A stretch of 64,000 bases of DNA from Rhizobium metallidurans (GTDB lineage Bacteria > Pseudomonadota > Alphaproteobacteria > Rhizobiales > Rhizobiaceae). The translations under genes were made by a program, and so were the position numbers. The stretch is taken from the NCBI RefSeq assembly GCF_014196505.1, contig NZ_JACIDW010000011.1:1-64000 (forward strand), in the 5' to 3' direction. Below the pieces are notes generated by a model. It saw nothing but the letters and a program-made list of their open reading frames with translations, ran no database searches and was not told where the DNA came from. Positions 10,066 through 19,704 of the stretch are shown piece after piece; the first letter of the stretch is position 1, and the number at the start of each line of letters is the position of its first letter.

Positions 10066-10103
10066 CCCAAAAAACGCAAAAAAGCGGCCTTTACAGCCGC
10101 TTT
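10066..10103 (-). terminator. Rho-independent terminator of the PraR-type regulator gene
   Basis: On the minus strand, arms AAAGCGGC and GCCGCTTT (10081-10103) are separated by seven bases and followed by TTTTTTGCGTTTTTT. It insulates metK from the upstream regulator gene. Confidence 0.85.
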
Positions 10104-10128
10104 CCCGAGTGTGACTTCTGAGGGATGC

Positions 10129-10548
10129 TTATTCGGAGTCGGCTTCGGCGGCCAGCGCCTTGACCAGTTCGACGACCTTGCGGCGCACCTTGGGATCGGT
10201 GATCTTCACGAAAGCGCGGTTCAGCTGCAGGCCTTCCGACGAGGACAGGAAGTCGACCACGTAGTTGGAGCTGGAGGCTTCAGCCATGCCGCCCGCCATG
10301 CCGGCGTTTTCGCCGGGTGCGTCCTCGAAGAAGAAGGAGACCGGAACGTTGAGGATGCTGGAGATGTTCTGGAGCCGGCTGGCGCCGACACGATTGGTGC
10401 CTTTTTCGTATTTCTGGATCTGCTGGAATGTAATGCCGAGGCTCTCCCCAAGCTTTTCCTGGCTCATTCCAAGCATCGTTCGGCGAAGGCGAATACGGCT
10501 GCCGACGTGAATGTCGATCGGGTTCGGCTTCTTCTTATTCTCAATCAT
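10129..10548 (-). CDS. praR: PhrR/PraR-type XRE-family transcriptional regulator
   Basis: The 139-residue protein has a Cro/C1-type helix-turn-helix at about residues 15-72 (IRLRRTMLGMSQEKLGESLG then FQQIQKYEKGTNRVGASRL). A C-terminal region unique to the rhizobial PhrR/PraR family follows. In rhizobia these proteins repress quorum sensing, biofilm or acid-stress genes and often their own gene; that is family knowledge. The position beside metK matches the order I recall from Sinorhizobium. It is probably monocistronic, with its own terminator. Confidence 0.8.
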   Translation of the reverse strand: MIENKKKPNPIDIHVGSRIRLRRTMLGMSQEKLGESLGITFQQIQKYEKGTNRVGASRLQNISSILNVPVSFFFEDAPGENAGMAGGMAEASSSNYVVDFLSSSEGLQLNRAFVKITDPKVRRKVVELVKALAAEADSE

Positions 10549-10698
10549 GGTGCTGCCCTAACAATAATCTGCCCTTGTTTAAACCGGCACGCCCAAACCC
10601 ATCCCCAAAACGCCACGTTGCAAAGCGCGATCTATTCACCTTGAACCATACGTTAAGAATGCCGATCCTAACCACTATGCAATTTTAGGGGTTTTGGG

Positions 10699-12300
10699 TC
10701 AATTACGCTTGAAAACAAAACCAAAACGCGAGACGAGTGCAATTGCAAGCAGAAGTGTCTCGATCAACCAGAAGTACCTTTCGCGTGACGACGGCAGATC
10801 GGCCGAAGAGACGAAACTATCAAGGGTTGCGTCAAAAAAGCCGGTTTCGTTCAGTCCAAGCCCCGCAATAATTTCGCCGCGCGGGCTTATCATGGCGGAA
10901 ATGCCGCTATTGGCATCGCGAATCAGCGGCAGGCCGGTTTCCACGGCGCGCACGCGCGCCTGCAGGAAGTGCTGGTAGGGGCCGGGCGTAGAGCCGAACC
11001 AGGCATCGTTCGTGATGTTGAGAATGGCCGATGCCGAGGCGATATCGCCGGTCATTTCGCCGGGGAAGATGATCTCGTAGCAGATCAGCGGGTAGAGCTT
11101 CAGGCCGCTCGGCAGCGTCAGAAGCTGCCGCGAGGCGGCCGGAGAAAATCCGCCGGGCATCTCGACCACATTCTGGATGCCGAACGAGCTGAGAAGGCTC
11201 TCGAACGGCATGTACTCGCCGAACGGCACGAGGTGCATCTTATCCGCGGCGGCGATGATCTGGCCACGACCGTCGATTACGTAGATCGAGTTGTAATAGC
11301 GCGGCGGGTTGCCGGGGCCCATATCCTCGGCCCTGACGGCGCCGGCAAGCAGCACCTGGTTGTCGTCGAGCGTATCGGCGATCCGGGTCAGCGCGTCCTT
11401 GTTGTCGGTCAGGATGAACGGGATGGCGGTCTCCGGCCAGACGATGATGTCGGGTTTTTTGCCGCCATCCTTCGGCGCCTCCGCCGAAAGCTTCAGGTGC
11501 TTCTCGAAGATCGCCGCGCGGTCGCCATTGCTGTCCATCTTGTCGCTCTGGTCGATCATCGGCTGCACGAACCTGACGACCGGGCTGGTACCCGGGGCGG
11601 CAACTGGCTTCGGCGCGCCGTAGAGCACGTAGGTGCCGTATCCCAGATGCGCCGCCAGCAGCAGCACGGCCAGGCCGATGCCCGTCCTGGCGCCCTGCTT
11701 GGTGCCGAGCAGGGCGGGGGCGGCGAAGACGAAGACCGATAGAGCGGTGATGCCCATGATCCCGATGATGTGGGCCGACTGCATCATGACAGGCACGGGC
11801 GTCATGCCATAGCCGATGGCGTTCCAGGGAAAACCGGTCAGGATCACGCTTCGCGTCCATTCCAGCAGGCCGAAGCTCGCGGCCAGCGCCGCGATTCGGC
11901 CAACGCCGTCCGACCAGAAAACGCGCGCCAGCGCCGTTGCGACGCCGTAGAAAATCGCCAGGAATGCCGGGAGCCCGAGGATCGCCAGCGGCAGCGCCCA
12001 GGCGAACTCGTCGGACTCGATCATCAGCGCCTGCCCGAGCCACCATAGACCGGCGACGAAATAGCCGAAGCCGAACAGCCAGCCGGTCACGAATGAAGGC
12101 CATAGCCTTCCGATCAGGCTGCTGCCGGGCGCGGACGCGGCGCCGTCTATCAGCCACACCAAAAGAGTGAAGGAAACGAACATCGCGGCGAAGAAGCCGA
12201 TGGGTGGAAGGGCCAGAACGCCGAACGCACCGGCAAGGACTGCCAGCATCACCCTTTTATAGCCCCAGACCAGGATGACCTTGTCCGCAATCCGCTCCAT
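10699..12300 (-). CDS. lnt: Apolipoprotein N-acyltransferase
   Basis: I chose the ATG at 12300 (MERIADKVILVWGYKR, 533 residues) because GAGG sits just upstream; the longer frame needs a TTG at 12327. The first half has about six to eight membrane segments. The second half is a nitrilase-like domain with the Glu-Lys-Cys triad in IVWPETAIPF, DKMHLVPFGEYMP and PLICYEIIFP (Cys near residue 407). Lnt adds the third acyl chain to lipoproteins in the inner membrane. It follows the corC-like gene, the conserved order in proteobacteria. Confidence 0.95.
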   Translation of the reverse strand: MERIADKVILVWGYKRVMLAVLAGAFGVLALPPIGFFAAMFVSFTLLVWLIDGAASAPGSSLIGRLWPSFVTGWLFGFGYFVAGLWWLGQALMIESDEFAWALPLAILGLPAFLAIFYGVATALARVFWSDGVGRIAALAASFGLLEWTRSVILTGFPWNAIGYGMTPVPVMMQSAHIIGIMGITALSVFVFAAPALLGTKQGARTGIGLAVLLLAAHLGYGTYVLYGAPKPVAAPGTSPVVRFVQPMIDQSDKMDSNGDRAAIFEKHLKLSAEAPKDGGKKPDIIVWPETAIPFILTDNKDALTRIADTLDDNQVLLAGAVRAEDMGPGNPPRYYNSIYVIDGRGQIIAAADKMHLVPFGEYMPFESLLSSFGIQNVVEMPGGFSPAASRQLLTLPSGLKLYPLICYEIIFPGEMTGDIASASAILNITNDAWFGSTPGPYQHFLQARVRAVETGLPLIRDANSGISAMISPRGEIIAGLGLNETGFFDATLDSFVSSADLPSSRERYFWLIETLLLAIALVSRFGFVFKRN

Positions 12301-12378
12301 GCGCACCTCAAAAAATCCGCGAATCAACTGAGGTCGCAGTGTTTCAATAAAGCCGCACCTTGTCGCGGTGCGCGCCGA

Positions 12379-13527
12379 TCAATTTGCCGTTGGCGTCTCG
12401 TTCTGCCGTTCGTCGCCGTGATCAAGGCCCGTCACGCCGTCGCCGTCGTTCTTCGCCCGCCGGCGGATCGCCTGGCGCTTGCGGGTGATGCGCACGCGCT
12501 TGATGCGGCGGGGGTCGGCGTCGAGAATGTGGAACTCGAAGCCGGGCAGCGCCTGAACGACTTCGCCGCGCACCGGAATGCGGCCAAGCTCGGAGAAGAT
12601 CAGCCCGCCCAGCGTGTCGACTTCGTCGACCTGTTCGGTGATGTCGAAATCCGGGCCGATGGCTTCCGCGATATCCTCGAGCTCGACGCGGGCGTCGGCC
12701 ACGAACATGTCCTCGGAGACCCGCTTGAACATGACTTCTTCGTCGTCGTGCTCGTCGTCGATGTCGCCGACGACCATCTCCACGATGTCTTCATGCGAGG
12801 CCAGCCCGTCGGTGCCGCCATACTCGTCGATGACGAGCGCCATCTGCGTGCGGTTCACCTGCATGCGGCGCAGAAGGTCGGAGGCGAGCATCGAGGGCGG
12901 AACGAACAGGATCTTGCGGATGATGCCCGCTTCGGAAAGCGTCTTCTGCAGGTCCACGCGGGCAAGGTCGAAGTTCGGCTTGGCCGAGCGCGGCGCCTTC
13001 AGGTTCTCGGGCGCGACCTCGACGATCGGATCGGCGCCCTTGGCGGCCTTGGTCGGCCCGCGGCGCTTGTTGCGCGCCTGCTTGGCGACATAGGAGAGGA
13101 GGTCGCGGATGTGCACCATCCCACGCGGATCATCCAGCGTCTCGGCGTAGACGGGCATGCGCGAGCGGCCGGATTCCTCGAACAGGATCATCAGCTCGCC
13201 GATTGTGATCGTCTGGTCCACGGCCTCGATATCGGCGCGCGGCACCATCACGTCGGCAACGCGCACTTCGCGGAAGCGCAGGATGTTGTTGAGCATCGCC
13301 TTCTCGTCGGCGGAGAAGGCATCGCCATCGGCCGCGTCCGTCATCAGCGCGTCGGCCAGGTCCTCGCGGATGCGCGAACCCTGCTGTGGTCTCAAAATGC
13401 GGGCAGCCCGCGACCAGAAGGATTGGGATCGTCCGGACTGCCTGCTACTACTGCCACCCTCGTCGGAGGATGATTGATCGGCGGTGTCCTTGGCCTCGGT
13501 GGCCGGTCTCGTCGTAAAGTCGCTCAT
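12379..13527 (-). CDS. CorC/TlyC-like CBS-domain protein
   Basis: The 382-residue protein has a disordered Ser-rich N-terminus (to about residue 45), then a CBS pair starting [16 protein letters not shown] and continuing through [12 protein letters not shown] and [22 protein letters not shown] CorC_HlyC transporter-associated domain sits near the end. There are no membrane helices, so this is the soluble CorC type, linked to Mg2+/Co2+ efflux or lipoprotein maturation in other bacteria; 'hemolysin' names are historical. It overlaps ybeY by four bases and sits between ybeY and lnt. Confidence 0.88.
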   Translation of the reverse strand: MSDFTTRPATEAKDTADQSSSDEGGSSSRQSGRSQSFWSRAARILRPQQGSRIREDLADALMTDAADGDAFSADEKAMLNNILRFREVRVADVMVPRADIEAVDQTITIGELMILFEESGRSRMPVYAETLDDPRGMVHIRDLLSYVAKQARNKRRGPTKAAKGADPIVEVAPENLKAPRSAKPNFDLARVDLQKTLSEAGIIRKILFVPPSMLASDLLRRMQVNRTQMALVIDEYGGTDGLASHEDIVEMVVGDIDDEHDDEEVMFKRVSEDMFVADARVELEDIAEAIGPDFDITEQVDEVDTLGGLIFSELGRIPVRGEVVQALPGFEFHILDADPRRIKRVRITRKRQAIRRRAKNDGDGVTGLDHGDERQNETPTAN

Positions 13528-14039
13528 GGTTCCATTTTAAGGTCTTGACCCTCGTATGGGTCAGATAGGCCGAGTTTCGCCAGAATGCGAGTCTCCAGCC
13601 CCTCCATTATCTCGGCTTCGGTATCATTATTATGATCGTAGCCGAAGAGATGCAAGAAGCCGTGCACCATCAGGTGGGTAAGATGGTCGTCGAAGCTCTT
13701 CTCGAGCTCGACCGCCTCGCGGGCCACGGTCTCCCTGGCGATGATGATATCGCCAAGCATCGGCCCCGGAACCTTGCCCGGCTGAACCGGGAAGGCGGGG
13801 AATGAAAGCACGTTGGTCGGCTTGTCCTTGCCGCGCCATTCCGCGTTGATGTCCTGGATCGACGCATCGTCGGTGAAGACCAGCGACACCTCGGGCACCA
13901 TTTTCGGAAACGGCTGCTTCTCGGTCTCGCGCAGATAGGTCGCGGCCGTTTCCAGCACGCGGTCTGCCAGCGCCTGAAGCGCGTCTTCGGAGGGCCATTC
14001 GCCCTCCTCGATGCTGATCTGTATGTCGAGTTCGGCCAT
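13524..14039 (-). CDS. ybeY: Endoribonuclease YbeY
   Basis: The 171-residue protein has the metal-binding motif [11 protein letters not shown] near its C-terminus and the substrate region [15 protein letters not shown]. YbeY is a zinc-dependent RNase involved in 16S rRNA 3' maturation and ribosome quality control; in Sinorhizobium it also affects sRNA-dependent regulation. It overlaps phoH by one base and the corC-like gene by four, so translation is probably coupled. Confidence 0.94.
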   Translation of the reverse strand: MAELDIQISIEEGEWPSEDALQALADRVLETAATYLRETEKQPFPKMVPEVSLVFTDDASIQDINAEWRGKDKPTNVLSFPAFPVQPGKVPGPMLGDIIIARETVAREAVELEKSFDDHLTHLMVHGFLHLFGYDHNNDTEAEIMEGLETRILAKLGLSDPYEGQDLKMEP

Positions 14040-15091
14040 CAGTCCTGCTGCGCGGCCTCTGGTGTATCCGTCAGATAGGTCGCGTCGTAGGCGCGAACGA
14101 TGCGGCCGACCAGCGGATGGCGCACGACGTCCGTGTCCTTGAAGCGGATGATCGAGATGCCCTCGACGCCGTTCAGGAGCTGCAGCGCCTCGACCAGGCC
14201 GGATTTGACGCCGCGCGGCAGGTCGATCTGGCTCGGGTCGCCGGTCACGATCATCCGCGAGTTCTCGCCGAGACGCGTCAGGAACATCTTCATCTGCATC
14301 GACGTCGTGTTCTGCGCCTCGTCGAGGATGACGGCGGCGTTGGACAGCGTACGACCGCGCATGAAGGCGAGCGGCGCGATCTCGATGACGCCGGCGGTGA
14401 TGGCGCGATCGACCTTGTCGGCCGGCATCATGTCATAGAGCGCGTCGTAGAGCGGGCGCAGATAGGGATCGACCTTCTCCTTCATGTCGCCGGGCAGGAA
14501 GCCGAGGCGCTCGCCGGCTTCGACGGCCGGACGCGAGAGAATGATCTTTTCGACGACGCCGCGCTCCAGAAGCTGGGCGGCGTGGGCGACGGCGAGATAG
14601 GTCTTGCCGGTACCGGCGGGACCGCAGCCGAAGACGAGCTCGGAACGCTCCAGCGCGCGCAGATAGGCGTCCTGCGTCGGCGTGCGGGCAATGATGGTCT
14701 TCTTGCGCGTGGAAACCTGCGCCATCGTCAGCTTGGCCTTCTTCTCCATCGTCGGCAGGCTCAGCTGATCATCGGCGGCCACAGCCATGCGGATCGCGCC
14801 CTCGACGTCGGAACGTTCCACGCTGCCGCCCTTCTGGAGCTTGTCGTAGAGATAGTCCAGCGTGCGGCGCGCCTGGTTGGTGGTGACGATGTCACCCGAG
14901 ATCACGACGGAGTTGCCTCGCGCTCGGGCGTCGATGTTCAGGCGTTCCTCGAGAAGCTTGAGGTTCTGGTCGAATTGCCCAAACAGTTCGCTGGCGAACC
15001 GGTTGTTTTCGAACGTCAGAATAAAGTGATTGGCGTCGCTCGCGATGCGTGGGTGGCGCGGTGAAGAAGAAACCAATTCTTGTCCGTTCAA
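14039..15091 (-). CDS. phoH: PhoH-family ATPase (YbeZ)
   Basis: The 350-residue protein has a Walker A motif in [13 protein letters not shown] and Walker B in AVILDEAQN, as in PhoH/YbeZ NTPases that partner YbeY in RNA metabolism. The apparent start is TTG at 15091 (reading [10 protein letters not shown]), supported by AAGGAG nine bases upstream. An N-terminal KH-like segment precedes the ATPase. It lies 18 bases after miaB, so the transcript probably runs miaB-phoH-ybeY-corC-like-lnt. Confidence 0.93.
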   Translation of the reverse strand: MNGQELVSSSPRHPRIASDANHFILTFENNRFASELFGQFDQNLKLLEERLNIDARARGNSVVISGDIVTTNQARRTLDYLYDKLQKGGSVERSDVEGAIRMAVAADDQLSLPTMEKKAKLTMAQVSTRKKTIIARTPTQDAYLRALERSELVFGCGPAGTGKTYLAVAHAAQLLERGVVEKIILSRPAVEAGERLGFLPGDMKEKVDPYLRPLYDALYDMMPADKVDRAITAGVIEIAPLAFMRGRTLSNAAVILDEAQNTTSMQMKMFLTRLGENSRMIVTGDPSQIDLPRGVKSGLVEALQLLNGVEGISIIRFKDTDVVRHPLVGRIVRAYDATYLTDTPEAAQQD

Positions 15092-15109
15092 GCGGTCGAG
15101 CTCCTTGAG

Positions 15110-16519
15110 TTAGGCACCAGCCTCTACGATCTCGGAAAACAGGCTGTTGGGTCCGGTACCTGTGATTCGCACATTGATAATGTCACCGATTTGCGATGCT
15201 TTTGCATCAACATTCACCGACTGAAGCCAGGGGGAACGGCCGATAAGTTGTTGAGACATGCGACCGGGCTTTTCGAGCAACAGTTCGATGGTCTTCCCGA
15301 CGCAGGATTCGGCAAATTCCTGCTGCTGCTTCAGGAGAAGCGCCTGCAGACGTTCGAGCCTTTCTGCCTTGATCTCTTCCGGCACTTGGTCCTTCAGATC
15401 AGCGCCGGGCGTACCCGGCCGCGTCGAGTATTTGAACGAGAAGGCCTGCGCGTAGCGGACCTTCTCAACGAGCTTTAGTGTATCCTCAAAATCGGCGTCT
15501 GTCTCCCCCGGAAAACCGACGATGAAGTCGCCCGAGAGCGCGATATCGGGACGCGCCGCGCGGATGCGCTCGACCAGCGTCAGATACTCGGCCGCGGTGT
15601 GGCGGCGGTTCATCGCCTTCAGGATCCGGTCGGAGCCCGCCTGCACCGGAAGATGCAGGTAGGGCATCAGTGCGCGGAGGTCGCGATGCGCCTCGATCAG
15701 CCGGTCGTCCATGTCGCGCGGATGGCTGGTGGTGTAGCGAAGGCGGGCAAGGCCGGGGATATCGGCCAGCCGGTAGAGCAGGTCGCCCAGCGTCCACTCC
15801 TCGCCATCAGGGCCAAGCCCGTGCCAGGCATTGACGTTCTGGCCGAGCAGCGTGATCTCGCGCACGCCGCCCTCGACCATCTTCTGCGCTTCCTCGACGA
15901 TCTGCGAGACTGGGCGCGACACTTCCGAGCCGCGCGTATAGGGCACGACGCAGAAGGTGCAGAACTTGTCGCAGCCTTCCTGCACGGTCAGAAACGCGGT
16001 CACGCCGCGCGCACGGATCTTGGTCTTCTCGGCGATCGGCAGATGCTCGAACTTGTCTTCCAGCGCGTATTCCGTATCGACGATGCGCTGCCCTTCCTTG
16101 GCGCGGCGCAACGCTTCCGGCAGGCGGTGATAGGTCTGCGGCCCGATGACGACGTCGACGGCGGGCGCCCGGCGGAGGATTTCCTCGCCTTCGGCCTGCG
16201 CCACGCAGCCGGCCACGCCGATCATGAACTCGCGGCCTTCCTTGGTGCGCTCCTTCTTCATGTCGCGCAGCCGCCCGAGCGCCGAGTAAACCTTCTCGGC
16301 CGCCTTCTCGCGGATATGACAGGTGTTGAGCAGCACGAGATCGGCCTGCTCCATGTCCTCCGTCGGCTCGTAGCCGTCGCGCGCCAGAGCATCGCTCATG
16401 CGCGTGGAGTCATAGACGTTCATCTGGCAGCCATAGGTCTTGATGAAAACCTTGCGGCTGTTGCTGCCATCGCGGAGTGTTGTCTCCGGGGCCGGGAGGA
16501 GGGCGCTGTCCTGGGTCAT
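15110..16519 (-). CDS. miaB: tRNA-2-methylthio-N6-dimethylallyladenosine synthase
   Basis: The 469-residue protein has the UPF0004 N-terminal domain ([12 protein letters not shown]), the radical SAM triad in CDKFCTFC and a C-terminal TRAM domain ([14 protein letters not shown]). MiaB uses two Fe-S clusters to add a methylthio group to A37 of tRNAs reading UNN codons. It heads the miaB-phoH-ybeY run. The BrnTA toxin-antitoxin genes lie just upstream. Confidence 0.95.
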   Translation of the reverse strand: MTQDSALLPAPETTLRDGSNSRKVFIKTYGCQMNVYDSTRMSDALARDGYEPTEDMEQADLVLLNTCHIREKAAEKVYSALGRLRDMKKERTKEGREFMIGVAGCVAQAEGEEILRRAPAVDVVIGPQTYHRLPEALRRAKEGQRIVDTEYALEDKFEHLPIAEKTKIRARGVTAFLTVQEGCDKFCTFCVVPYTRGSEVSRPVSQIVEEAQKMVEGGVREITLLGQNVNAWHGLGPDGEEWTLGDLLYRLADIPGLARLRYTTSHPRDMDDRLIEAHRDLRALMPYLHLPVQAGSDRILKAMNRRHTAAEYLTLVERIRAARPDIALSGDFIVGFPGETDADFEDTLKLVEKVRYAQAFSFKYSTRPGTPGADLKDQVPEEIKAERLERLQALLLKQQQEFAESCVGKTIELLLEKPGRMSQQLIGRSPWLQSVNVDAKASQIGDIINVRITGTGPNSLFSEIVEAGA

Positions 16520-16561
16520 GGCGGCTATTTAGTGGTTTTTGACGCGCGAGAAAAGGGCTTG

Positions 16562-16843
16562 TTATCCGGTCTTCCGGTGGCTCTCCATATACATCCGCAG
16601 CACAGCGTTCATGCGCGTCTGGTAACCGCGCCCTTGCGACTTGAACCACTCCACCACATCGGCGTCGAACTTGGCATTAACAGGTGCCTTCAGCGGAGGA
16701 AGCCCAACTGCAGCATCGGCCCAATCGGCTGCCGCGCTGGCGGGGTTCTCGGCATCCTCTATCGCCATGCGCTCGATCTCGTCATCGGAGAGCGCCTGGA
16801 CGCGTGCCCAATCTGTGCCCTTAGCGGCTTTTGACTTTGTCAT
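16562..16843 (-). CDS. brnA: BrnA-type antitoxin
   Basis: The 93-residue protein ends with the ribbon-helix-helix region of BrnA antitoxins (FDADVVEWFKSQGRGYQTRMNAVLRMYM). BrnA neutralises the BrnT ribonuclease and, with it, represses the operon. It overlaps the toxin gene by 23 bases; toxin-first order is normal for this family. Its operator is the palindrome upstream of brnT. Confidence 0.9.
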   Translation of the reverse strand: MTKSKAAKGTDWARVQALSDDEIERMAIEDAENPASAAADWADAAVGLPPLKAPVNAKFDADVVEWFKSQGRGYQTRMNAVLRMYMESHRKTG

Positions 16844-17114
16844 GGTAGACTGTCCTTTCTTCGCGGCTTGCTGGGCGCACCGAGATCAAATGTATTCTGC
16901 CACCGCGTGGCGTAAAAGTGATGTTGATCACGCGGCCTTTAAACTCGACCAGGGAATTATATCGCAATTCACCGTAGTCTCGGCGATTGTCTTGGCGTGT
17001 TATCAGGAACCGGCCGTCGAACGCTTCTTCAATGTCGGCGAAGTCGTAGCCATGGTTGATGATGTTCAGCGAACACTTGCCATCATCCCATGAGCACTTC
17101 TCGTTCTGACCCAT
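16821..17114 (-). CDS. brnT: BrnT-type ribonuclease toxin
   Basis: The 97-residue protein matches BrnT from WDDGKCSLNIINHGYDF to the C-terminal GGRIHLISVRPASREER, where the conserved Arg and His/Lys residues support RNA cleavage. It is a RelE-fold toxin that halts translation when free. Length is usual and the reading frame is intact. The cassette sits between miaB and the olsA-type gene, which I recall as direct neighbours in related rhizobia. Confidence 0.9.
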   Translation of the reverse strand: MGQNEKCSWDDGKCSLNIINHGYDFADIEEAFDGRFLITRQDNRRDYGELRYNSLVEFKGRVINITFTPRGGRIHLISVRPASREERTVYHDKVKSR

Positions 17115-17119
17115 GCTTC

Positions 17120-17149
17120 AAATCTACATAATTATGTAGATTTTCGCAA
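17120..17149 (-). promoter_or_regulatory. brnTA promoter and operator palindrome
   Basis: A perfect 24-base palindrome spans 17120-17143 with half-site AAATCTACATAA. On the minus strand a -35-like TTGCGA (17144-17149) and a -10-like TAGATT (17121-17126) are 17 bases apart, so the palindrome fills the spacer and covers the -10. This is what is expected of a BrnA autoregulatory site six bases before the toxin start codon. Confidence 0.75.
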
Positions 17150-17155
17150 CTCTGC

Positions 17156-17965
17156 TTAAGCTTGGCCGTCCCGGCCCCTAAGCGCCGCACCCAGCATGGC
17201 GCGGATGCGTTGGGCGATCGTCGAGCTGACCTGCTTGCGGTTGGTCTCGGCGCCGTAGGAGACCGCTTCGCCGAAATGGACGTCGACCTCGAAGGCGCCG
17301 CAGCGCAGCATGTCCTTCAGGTGCGGCAGCATCTCGACATCGCCGGGCCAGGAGGCGAGCGGGCGGTGATAGCGGCCCATGGGTAGCCCGTGCACGCCGG
17401 TATAGGCGATCGCCACCGGCTGCACGATGACGGTCCCGGTCGGCGAGGCGGGAATGGCCATGGCGGCGGCGCCGAACAGCGAGGATTTCACCTCCAGCAG
17501 CCGGTTGCCATCGGACGTCGTGCCCTCGGGAAACAGGACGACGATTTCGCCGTCGGCCATGCGCGCGGCGATCTCGTTCACCTGGTTGCCGGTGTTGCGC
17601 TTTTCCTCGCGCACCACGAAGACGCTTTTCTGCAGCTTTGCGAGCGTGCCGAAGATCGGCCAGTCGCGCACCTCGTTCTTGGCGATGAAGGCGACATCGG
17701 CGATCGACGACAGCACCATGATGTCCATCCACGACGAATGGTTGGCGCAGAGCATCAAGGGCCTGTGCGTCTCAATCCGCCCGTGAACGCGCACCCGAAT
17801 GCCGAGAGAAAAGCAGATGATGCGATGCCAGACGCGCGGCAGCCGGCGGCGCATCTTCCAGTCGTAGCGCAGGGCCAGAAGTTGCCAGGGCATGAGCAGG
17901 ATGCTGGCGAGGAGGATGACGATGCCGGCGAAGGCGACGCGCAGCCAGGCGATCAAATCGAACAC
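17156..17965 (-). CDS. olsA: 1-acyl-glycerol/lyso-ornithine lipid O-acyltransferase, PlsC family
   Basis: The 269-residue protein begins with a membrane segment (about residues 7-29). It carries the acyltransferase motifs NHSSWMD (75-81, H-x4-D) and FPEGTTSDGNR (near 145). By position and sequence it resembles rhizobial OlsA, which O-acylates lyso-ornithine lipid and was earlier called PlsC; activity on lysophosphatidate is also possible. OlsB, the preceding step, is encoded at 34968-35843. It lies 21 bases after mur on the same strand. Confidence 0.8.
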   Translation of the reverse strand: MFDLIAWLRVAFAGIVILLASILLMPWQLLALRYDWKMRRRLPRVWHRIICFSLGIRVRVHGRIETHRPLMLCANHSSWMDIMVLSSIADVAFIAKNEVRDWPIFGTLAKLQKSVFVVREEKRNTGNQVNEIAARMADGEIVVLFPEGTTSDGNRLLEVKSSLFGAAAMAIPASPTGTVIVQPVAIAYTGVHGLPMGRYHRPLASWPGDVEMLPHLKDMLRCGAFEVDVHFGEAVSYGAETNRKQVSSTIAQRIRAMLGAALRGRDGQA

Positions 17966-17986
17966 TCCGCGGCTGCACGCATGATA

Positions 17987-18415
17987 TCAGTGATCGTCCT
18001 TTTTGAGCGGTATGCCGTAGAGCTCGAGCCGGTGGTCCACCAGCGTGAAACCGTGCTCGCGGGCGATCCGCTCCTGCAGCGCCTCGATTTCCGGCGAGCG
18101 GAACTCGATGACGATACCGGTCTTCAGGTCGATCAGGTGGTCGTGATGCTCTTCCGGTACCGTCTCGTAGCGCGAACGCCCGTCGCGGAAGTCGTGGCGG
18201 GCGATGATGCCGGCATCCTCGAACAGCTTGACGGTGCGGTAAACGGTGGAGATGGAGATCTTGGCATCGACCTTCACCGAGCGGCGATAGAGCTCCTCGA
18301 CGTCGGGATGATCCGCGGATTCCTCGAGAATGCGCGCGATGACGCGGCGCTGCTCGGTCATGCGCATGCCGCGCTCGGTGCAAAGATCCTCAAGGGTTTT
18401 GTCAGCTTCCGTCAT
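17987..18415 (-). CDS. mur: Mur (Fur-family) manganese-responsive regulator
   Basis: The 142-residue protein has the Fur-type winged helix (residues 10-80; SISTVYRTVKLFEDAGI) and the metal-site cluster HHDH (90-93). It lacks the C-terminal CxxC pairs of zinc-binding Fur. In rhizobia this orthologue senses manganese and represses sitABCD, hence Mur, while iron control is by RirA and Irr. It sits between rimI and the olsA-type gene on the same strand. Confidence 0.88.
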   Translation of the reverse strand: MTEADKTLEDLCTERGMRMTEQRRVIARILEESADHPDVEELYRRSVKVDAKISISTVYRTVKLFEDAGIIARHDFRDGRSRYETVPEEHHDHLIDLKTGIVIEFRSPEIEALQERIAREHGFTLVDHRLELYGIPLKKDDH

Positions 18416-18451
18416 GAGGTGCCTTCCGATAGTCTGCGTTTCAAGACGGAA

Positions 18452-18952
18452 CTAGCGAAGAATGCGCTTCATGACAAGCGCCGTGGATACCTCGCCATTG
18501 GCGTCCTTGTAGTATCCACGTCGTTCTCCGACCTGATCGAAGCCGAGCTTGCGGTAGAGGCCGAGTGCGGCGGCGTTGCCCTTGTCGACCTCGAGGAAGA
18601 TGCTTTCGCCGCCGCGCTGCTTGGCTTCGCGCATCGCCGCCTGCATCAGCCGCCACCCGAGACCCGACCGCCCGACCTTGGCCTGCACGGCGATCGTCAG
18701 GATCTCGGCCTCGCCGGCAACCTCGCGCGCCAGGACGAAGCCCGGCAGCGGCTTTTTCAGGAAGGCGTTGGTCTGCCGCGCCACGAAGCCGAAGACGTTG
18801 TTCTGGCTAAGCAGGCTGTAGAATTCGCCATCGCCCCAGGGACGCGCGAAGCGTTCGCCGTGCAATGTCGAGACCGCATGGCAGTCATCGGCATCCATCG
18901 GGATGATCTCGAATTCCGGTTTCAGCGAAAGATAGGATTCCAGCATGGTCAT
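18452..18952 (-). CDS. rimI: Ribosomal-protein-alanine N-acetyltransferase RimI-like
   Basis: The 166-residue GNAT protein has the acetyl-CoA motif VGRSGLGWRLMQ and the RimI-like ESIFLEVDKGNAAALGLYRKLGF. It may acetylate the N-terminus of ribosomal protein S18 or other proteins. The N-terminal 30 residues are longer than in E. coli RimI. Its start overlaps the end of tsaB by four bases; tsaB-rimI-mur is a conserved run. Confidence 0.88.
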   Translation of the reverse strand: MTMLESYLSLKPEFEIIPMDADDCHAVSTLHGERFARPWGDGEFYSLLSQNNVFGFVARQTNAFLKKPLPGFVLAREVAGEAEILTIAVQAKVGRSGLGWRLMQAAMREAKQRGGESIFLEVDKGNAAALGLYRKLGFDQVGERRGYYKDANGEVSTALVMKRILR

Positions 18953-19608
18953 ACTCGCGCAATCGCAAACCCGGCCTGCGGCTTGGCGTCGGGTCCGCGC
19001 AGATAAAGTGGCTTCGGCTTTCCGGAAGAGGGATCGGCGGCGGCGGCAAGGCGCGCCACGATGGAGATGGGGAAATGGTTGGCGTGTTCGCCGGTAGCAT
19101 CAGGCCGCAGCAAGGGCGTCGCCGAGCCGGTGATAACGCCATCGAACGACGCCGCGAAGGCCTGCGCATCCTCGACGGTCACGGCCCTGGCTTCATCGAG
19201 CGGCGTGCCATCGGCGTCGAAGGCCTGCAGATAGATCTCGTTGCGCTTGGCATCCATGGCGGCCAGCACCCGTCGGCCCGGCGAGCGTTCATGCTCGGCC
19301 TCGGCCATGACGGCGAGCGTCGTGATGCCGACGGCGGGCACGCCAAGCGAAAGGGCAAAGCCACGGGCGGCGGCTACACCGACGCGGATACCGGTGAATG
19401 ACCCCGGGCCGATGGTGACGGCAACGCGCCCGACATCGGAGAGCCGAACGCCCGCCTGATCCAGCGCGCGGTCGATAATCCCAATCAGATGCTCCGCATG
19501 CCCCTTGCCGATCATGTCCGATGCCTCCCCCAGCACCGTATTCCTGCTGCTGTCATAGACAGAAGCAGCGCAATCCACCCCCGCGGTGTCGAGCGCCAGT
19601 ATGATCAT
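18949..19608 (-). CDS. tsaB: tRNA threonylcarbamoyladenosine biosynthesis protein TsaB
   Basis: Starting at 19608 (MIILALDTAGVD) gives 219 residues; the longer frame to 19671 adds unrelated residues. The protein has the ASKHA-fold start LALDTAGVDCAASVYD and the signature TIGPGSFTGIRVGVAAARG. TsaB scaffolds TsaD and TsaE in making t6A37 of ANN-decoding tRNAs. It overlaps rimI by four bases. Confidence 0.94.
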   Translation of the reverse strand: MIILALDTAGVDCAASVYDSSRNTVLGEASDMIGKGHAEHLIGIIDRALDQAGVRLSDVGRVAVTIGPGSFTGIRVGVAAARGFALSLGVPAVGITTLAVMAEAEHERSPGRRVLAAMDAKRNEIYLQAFDADGTPLDEARAVTVEDAQAFAASFDGVITGSATPLLRPDATGEHANHFPISIVARLAAAADPSSGKPKPLYLRGPDAKPQAGFAIARV

Positions 19609-19704
19609 GGCATCTATTTCCGAATAAACCGTTCCTGACTTTCCATACATCGCGAAACGCCGCGCTTGCAAACGCCGCGTCGTCGCGAATGTCGGTTCAG
19701 CTCG

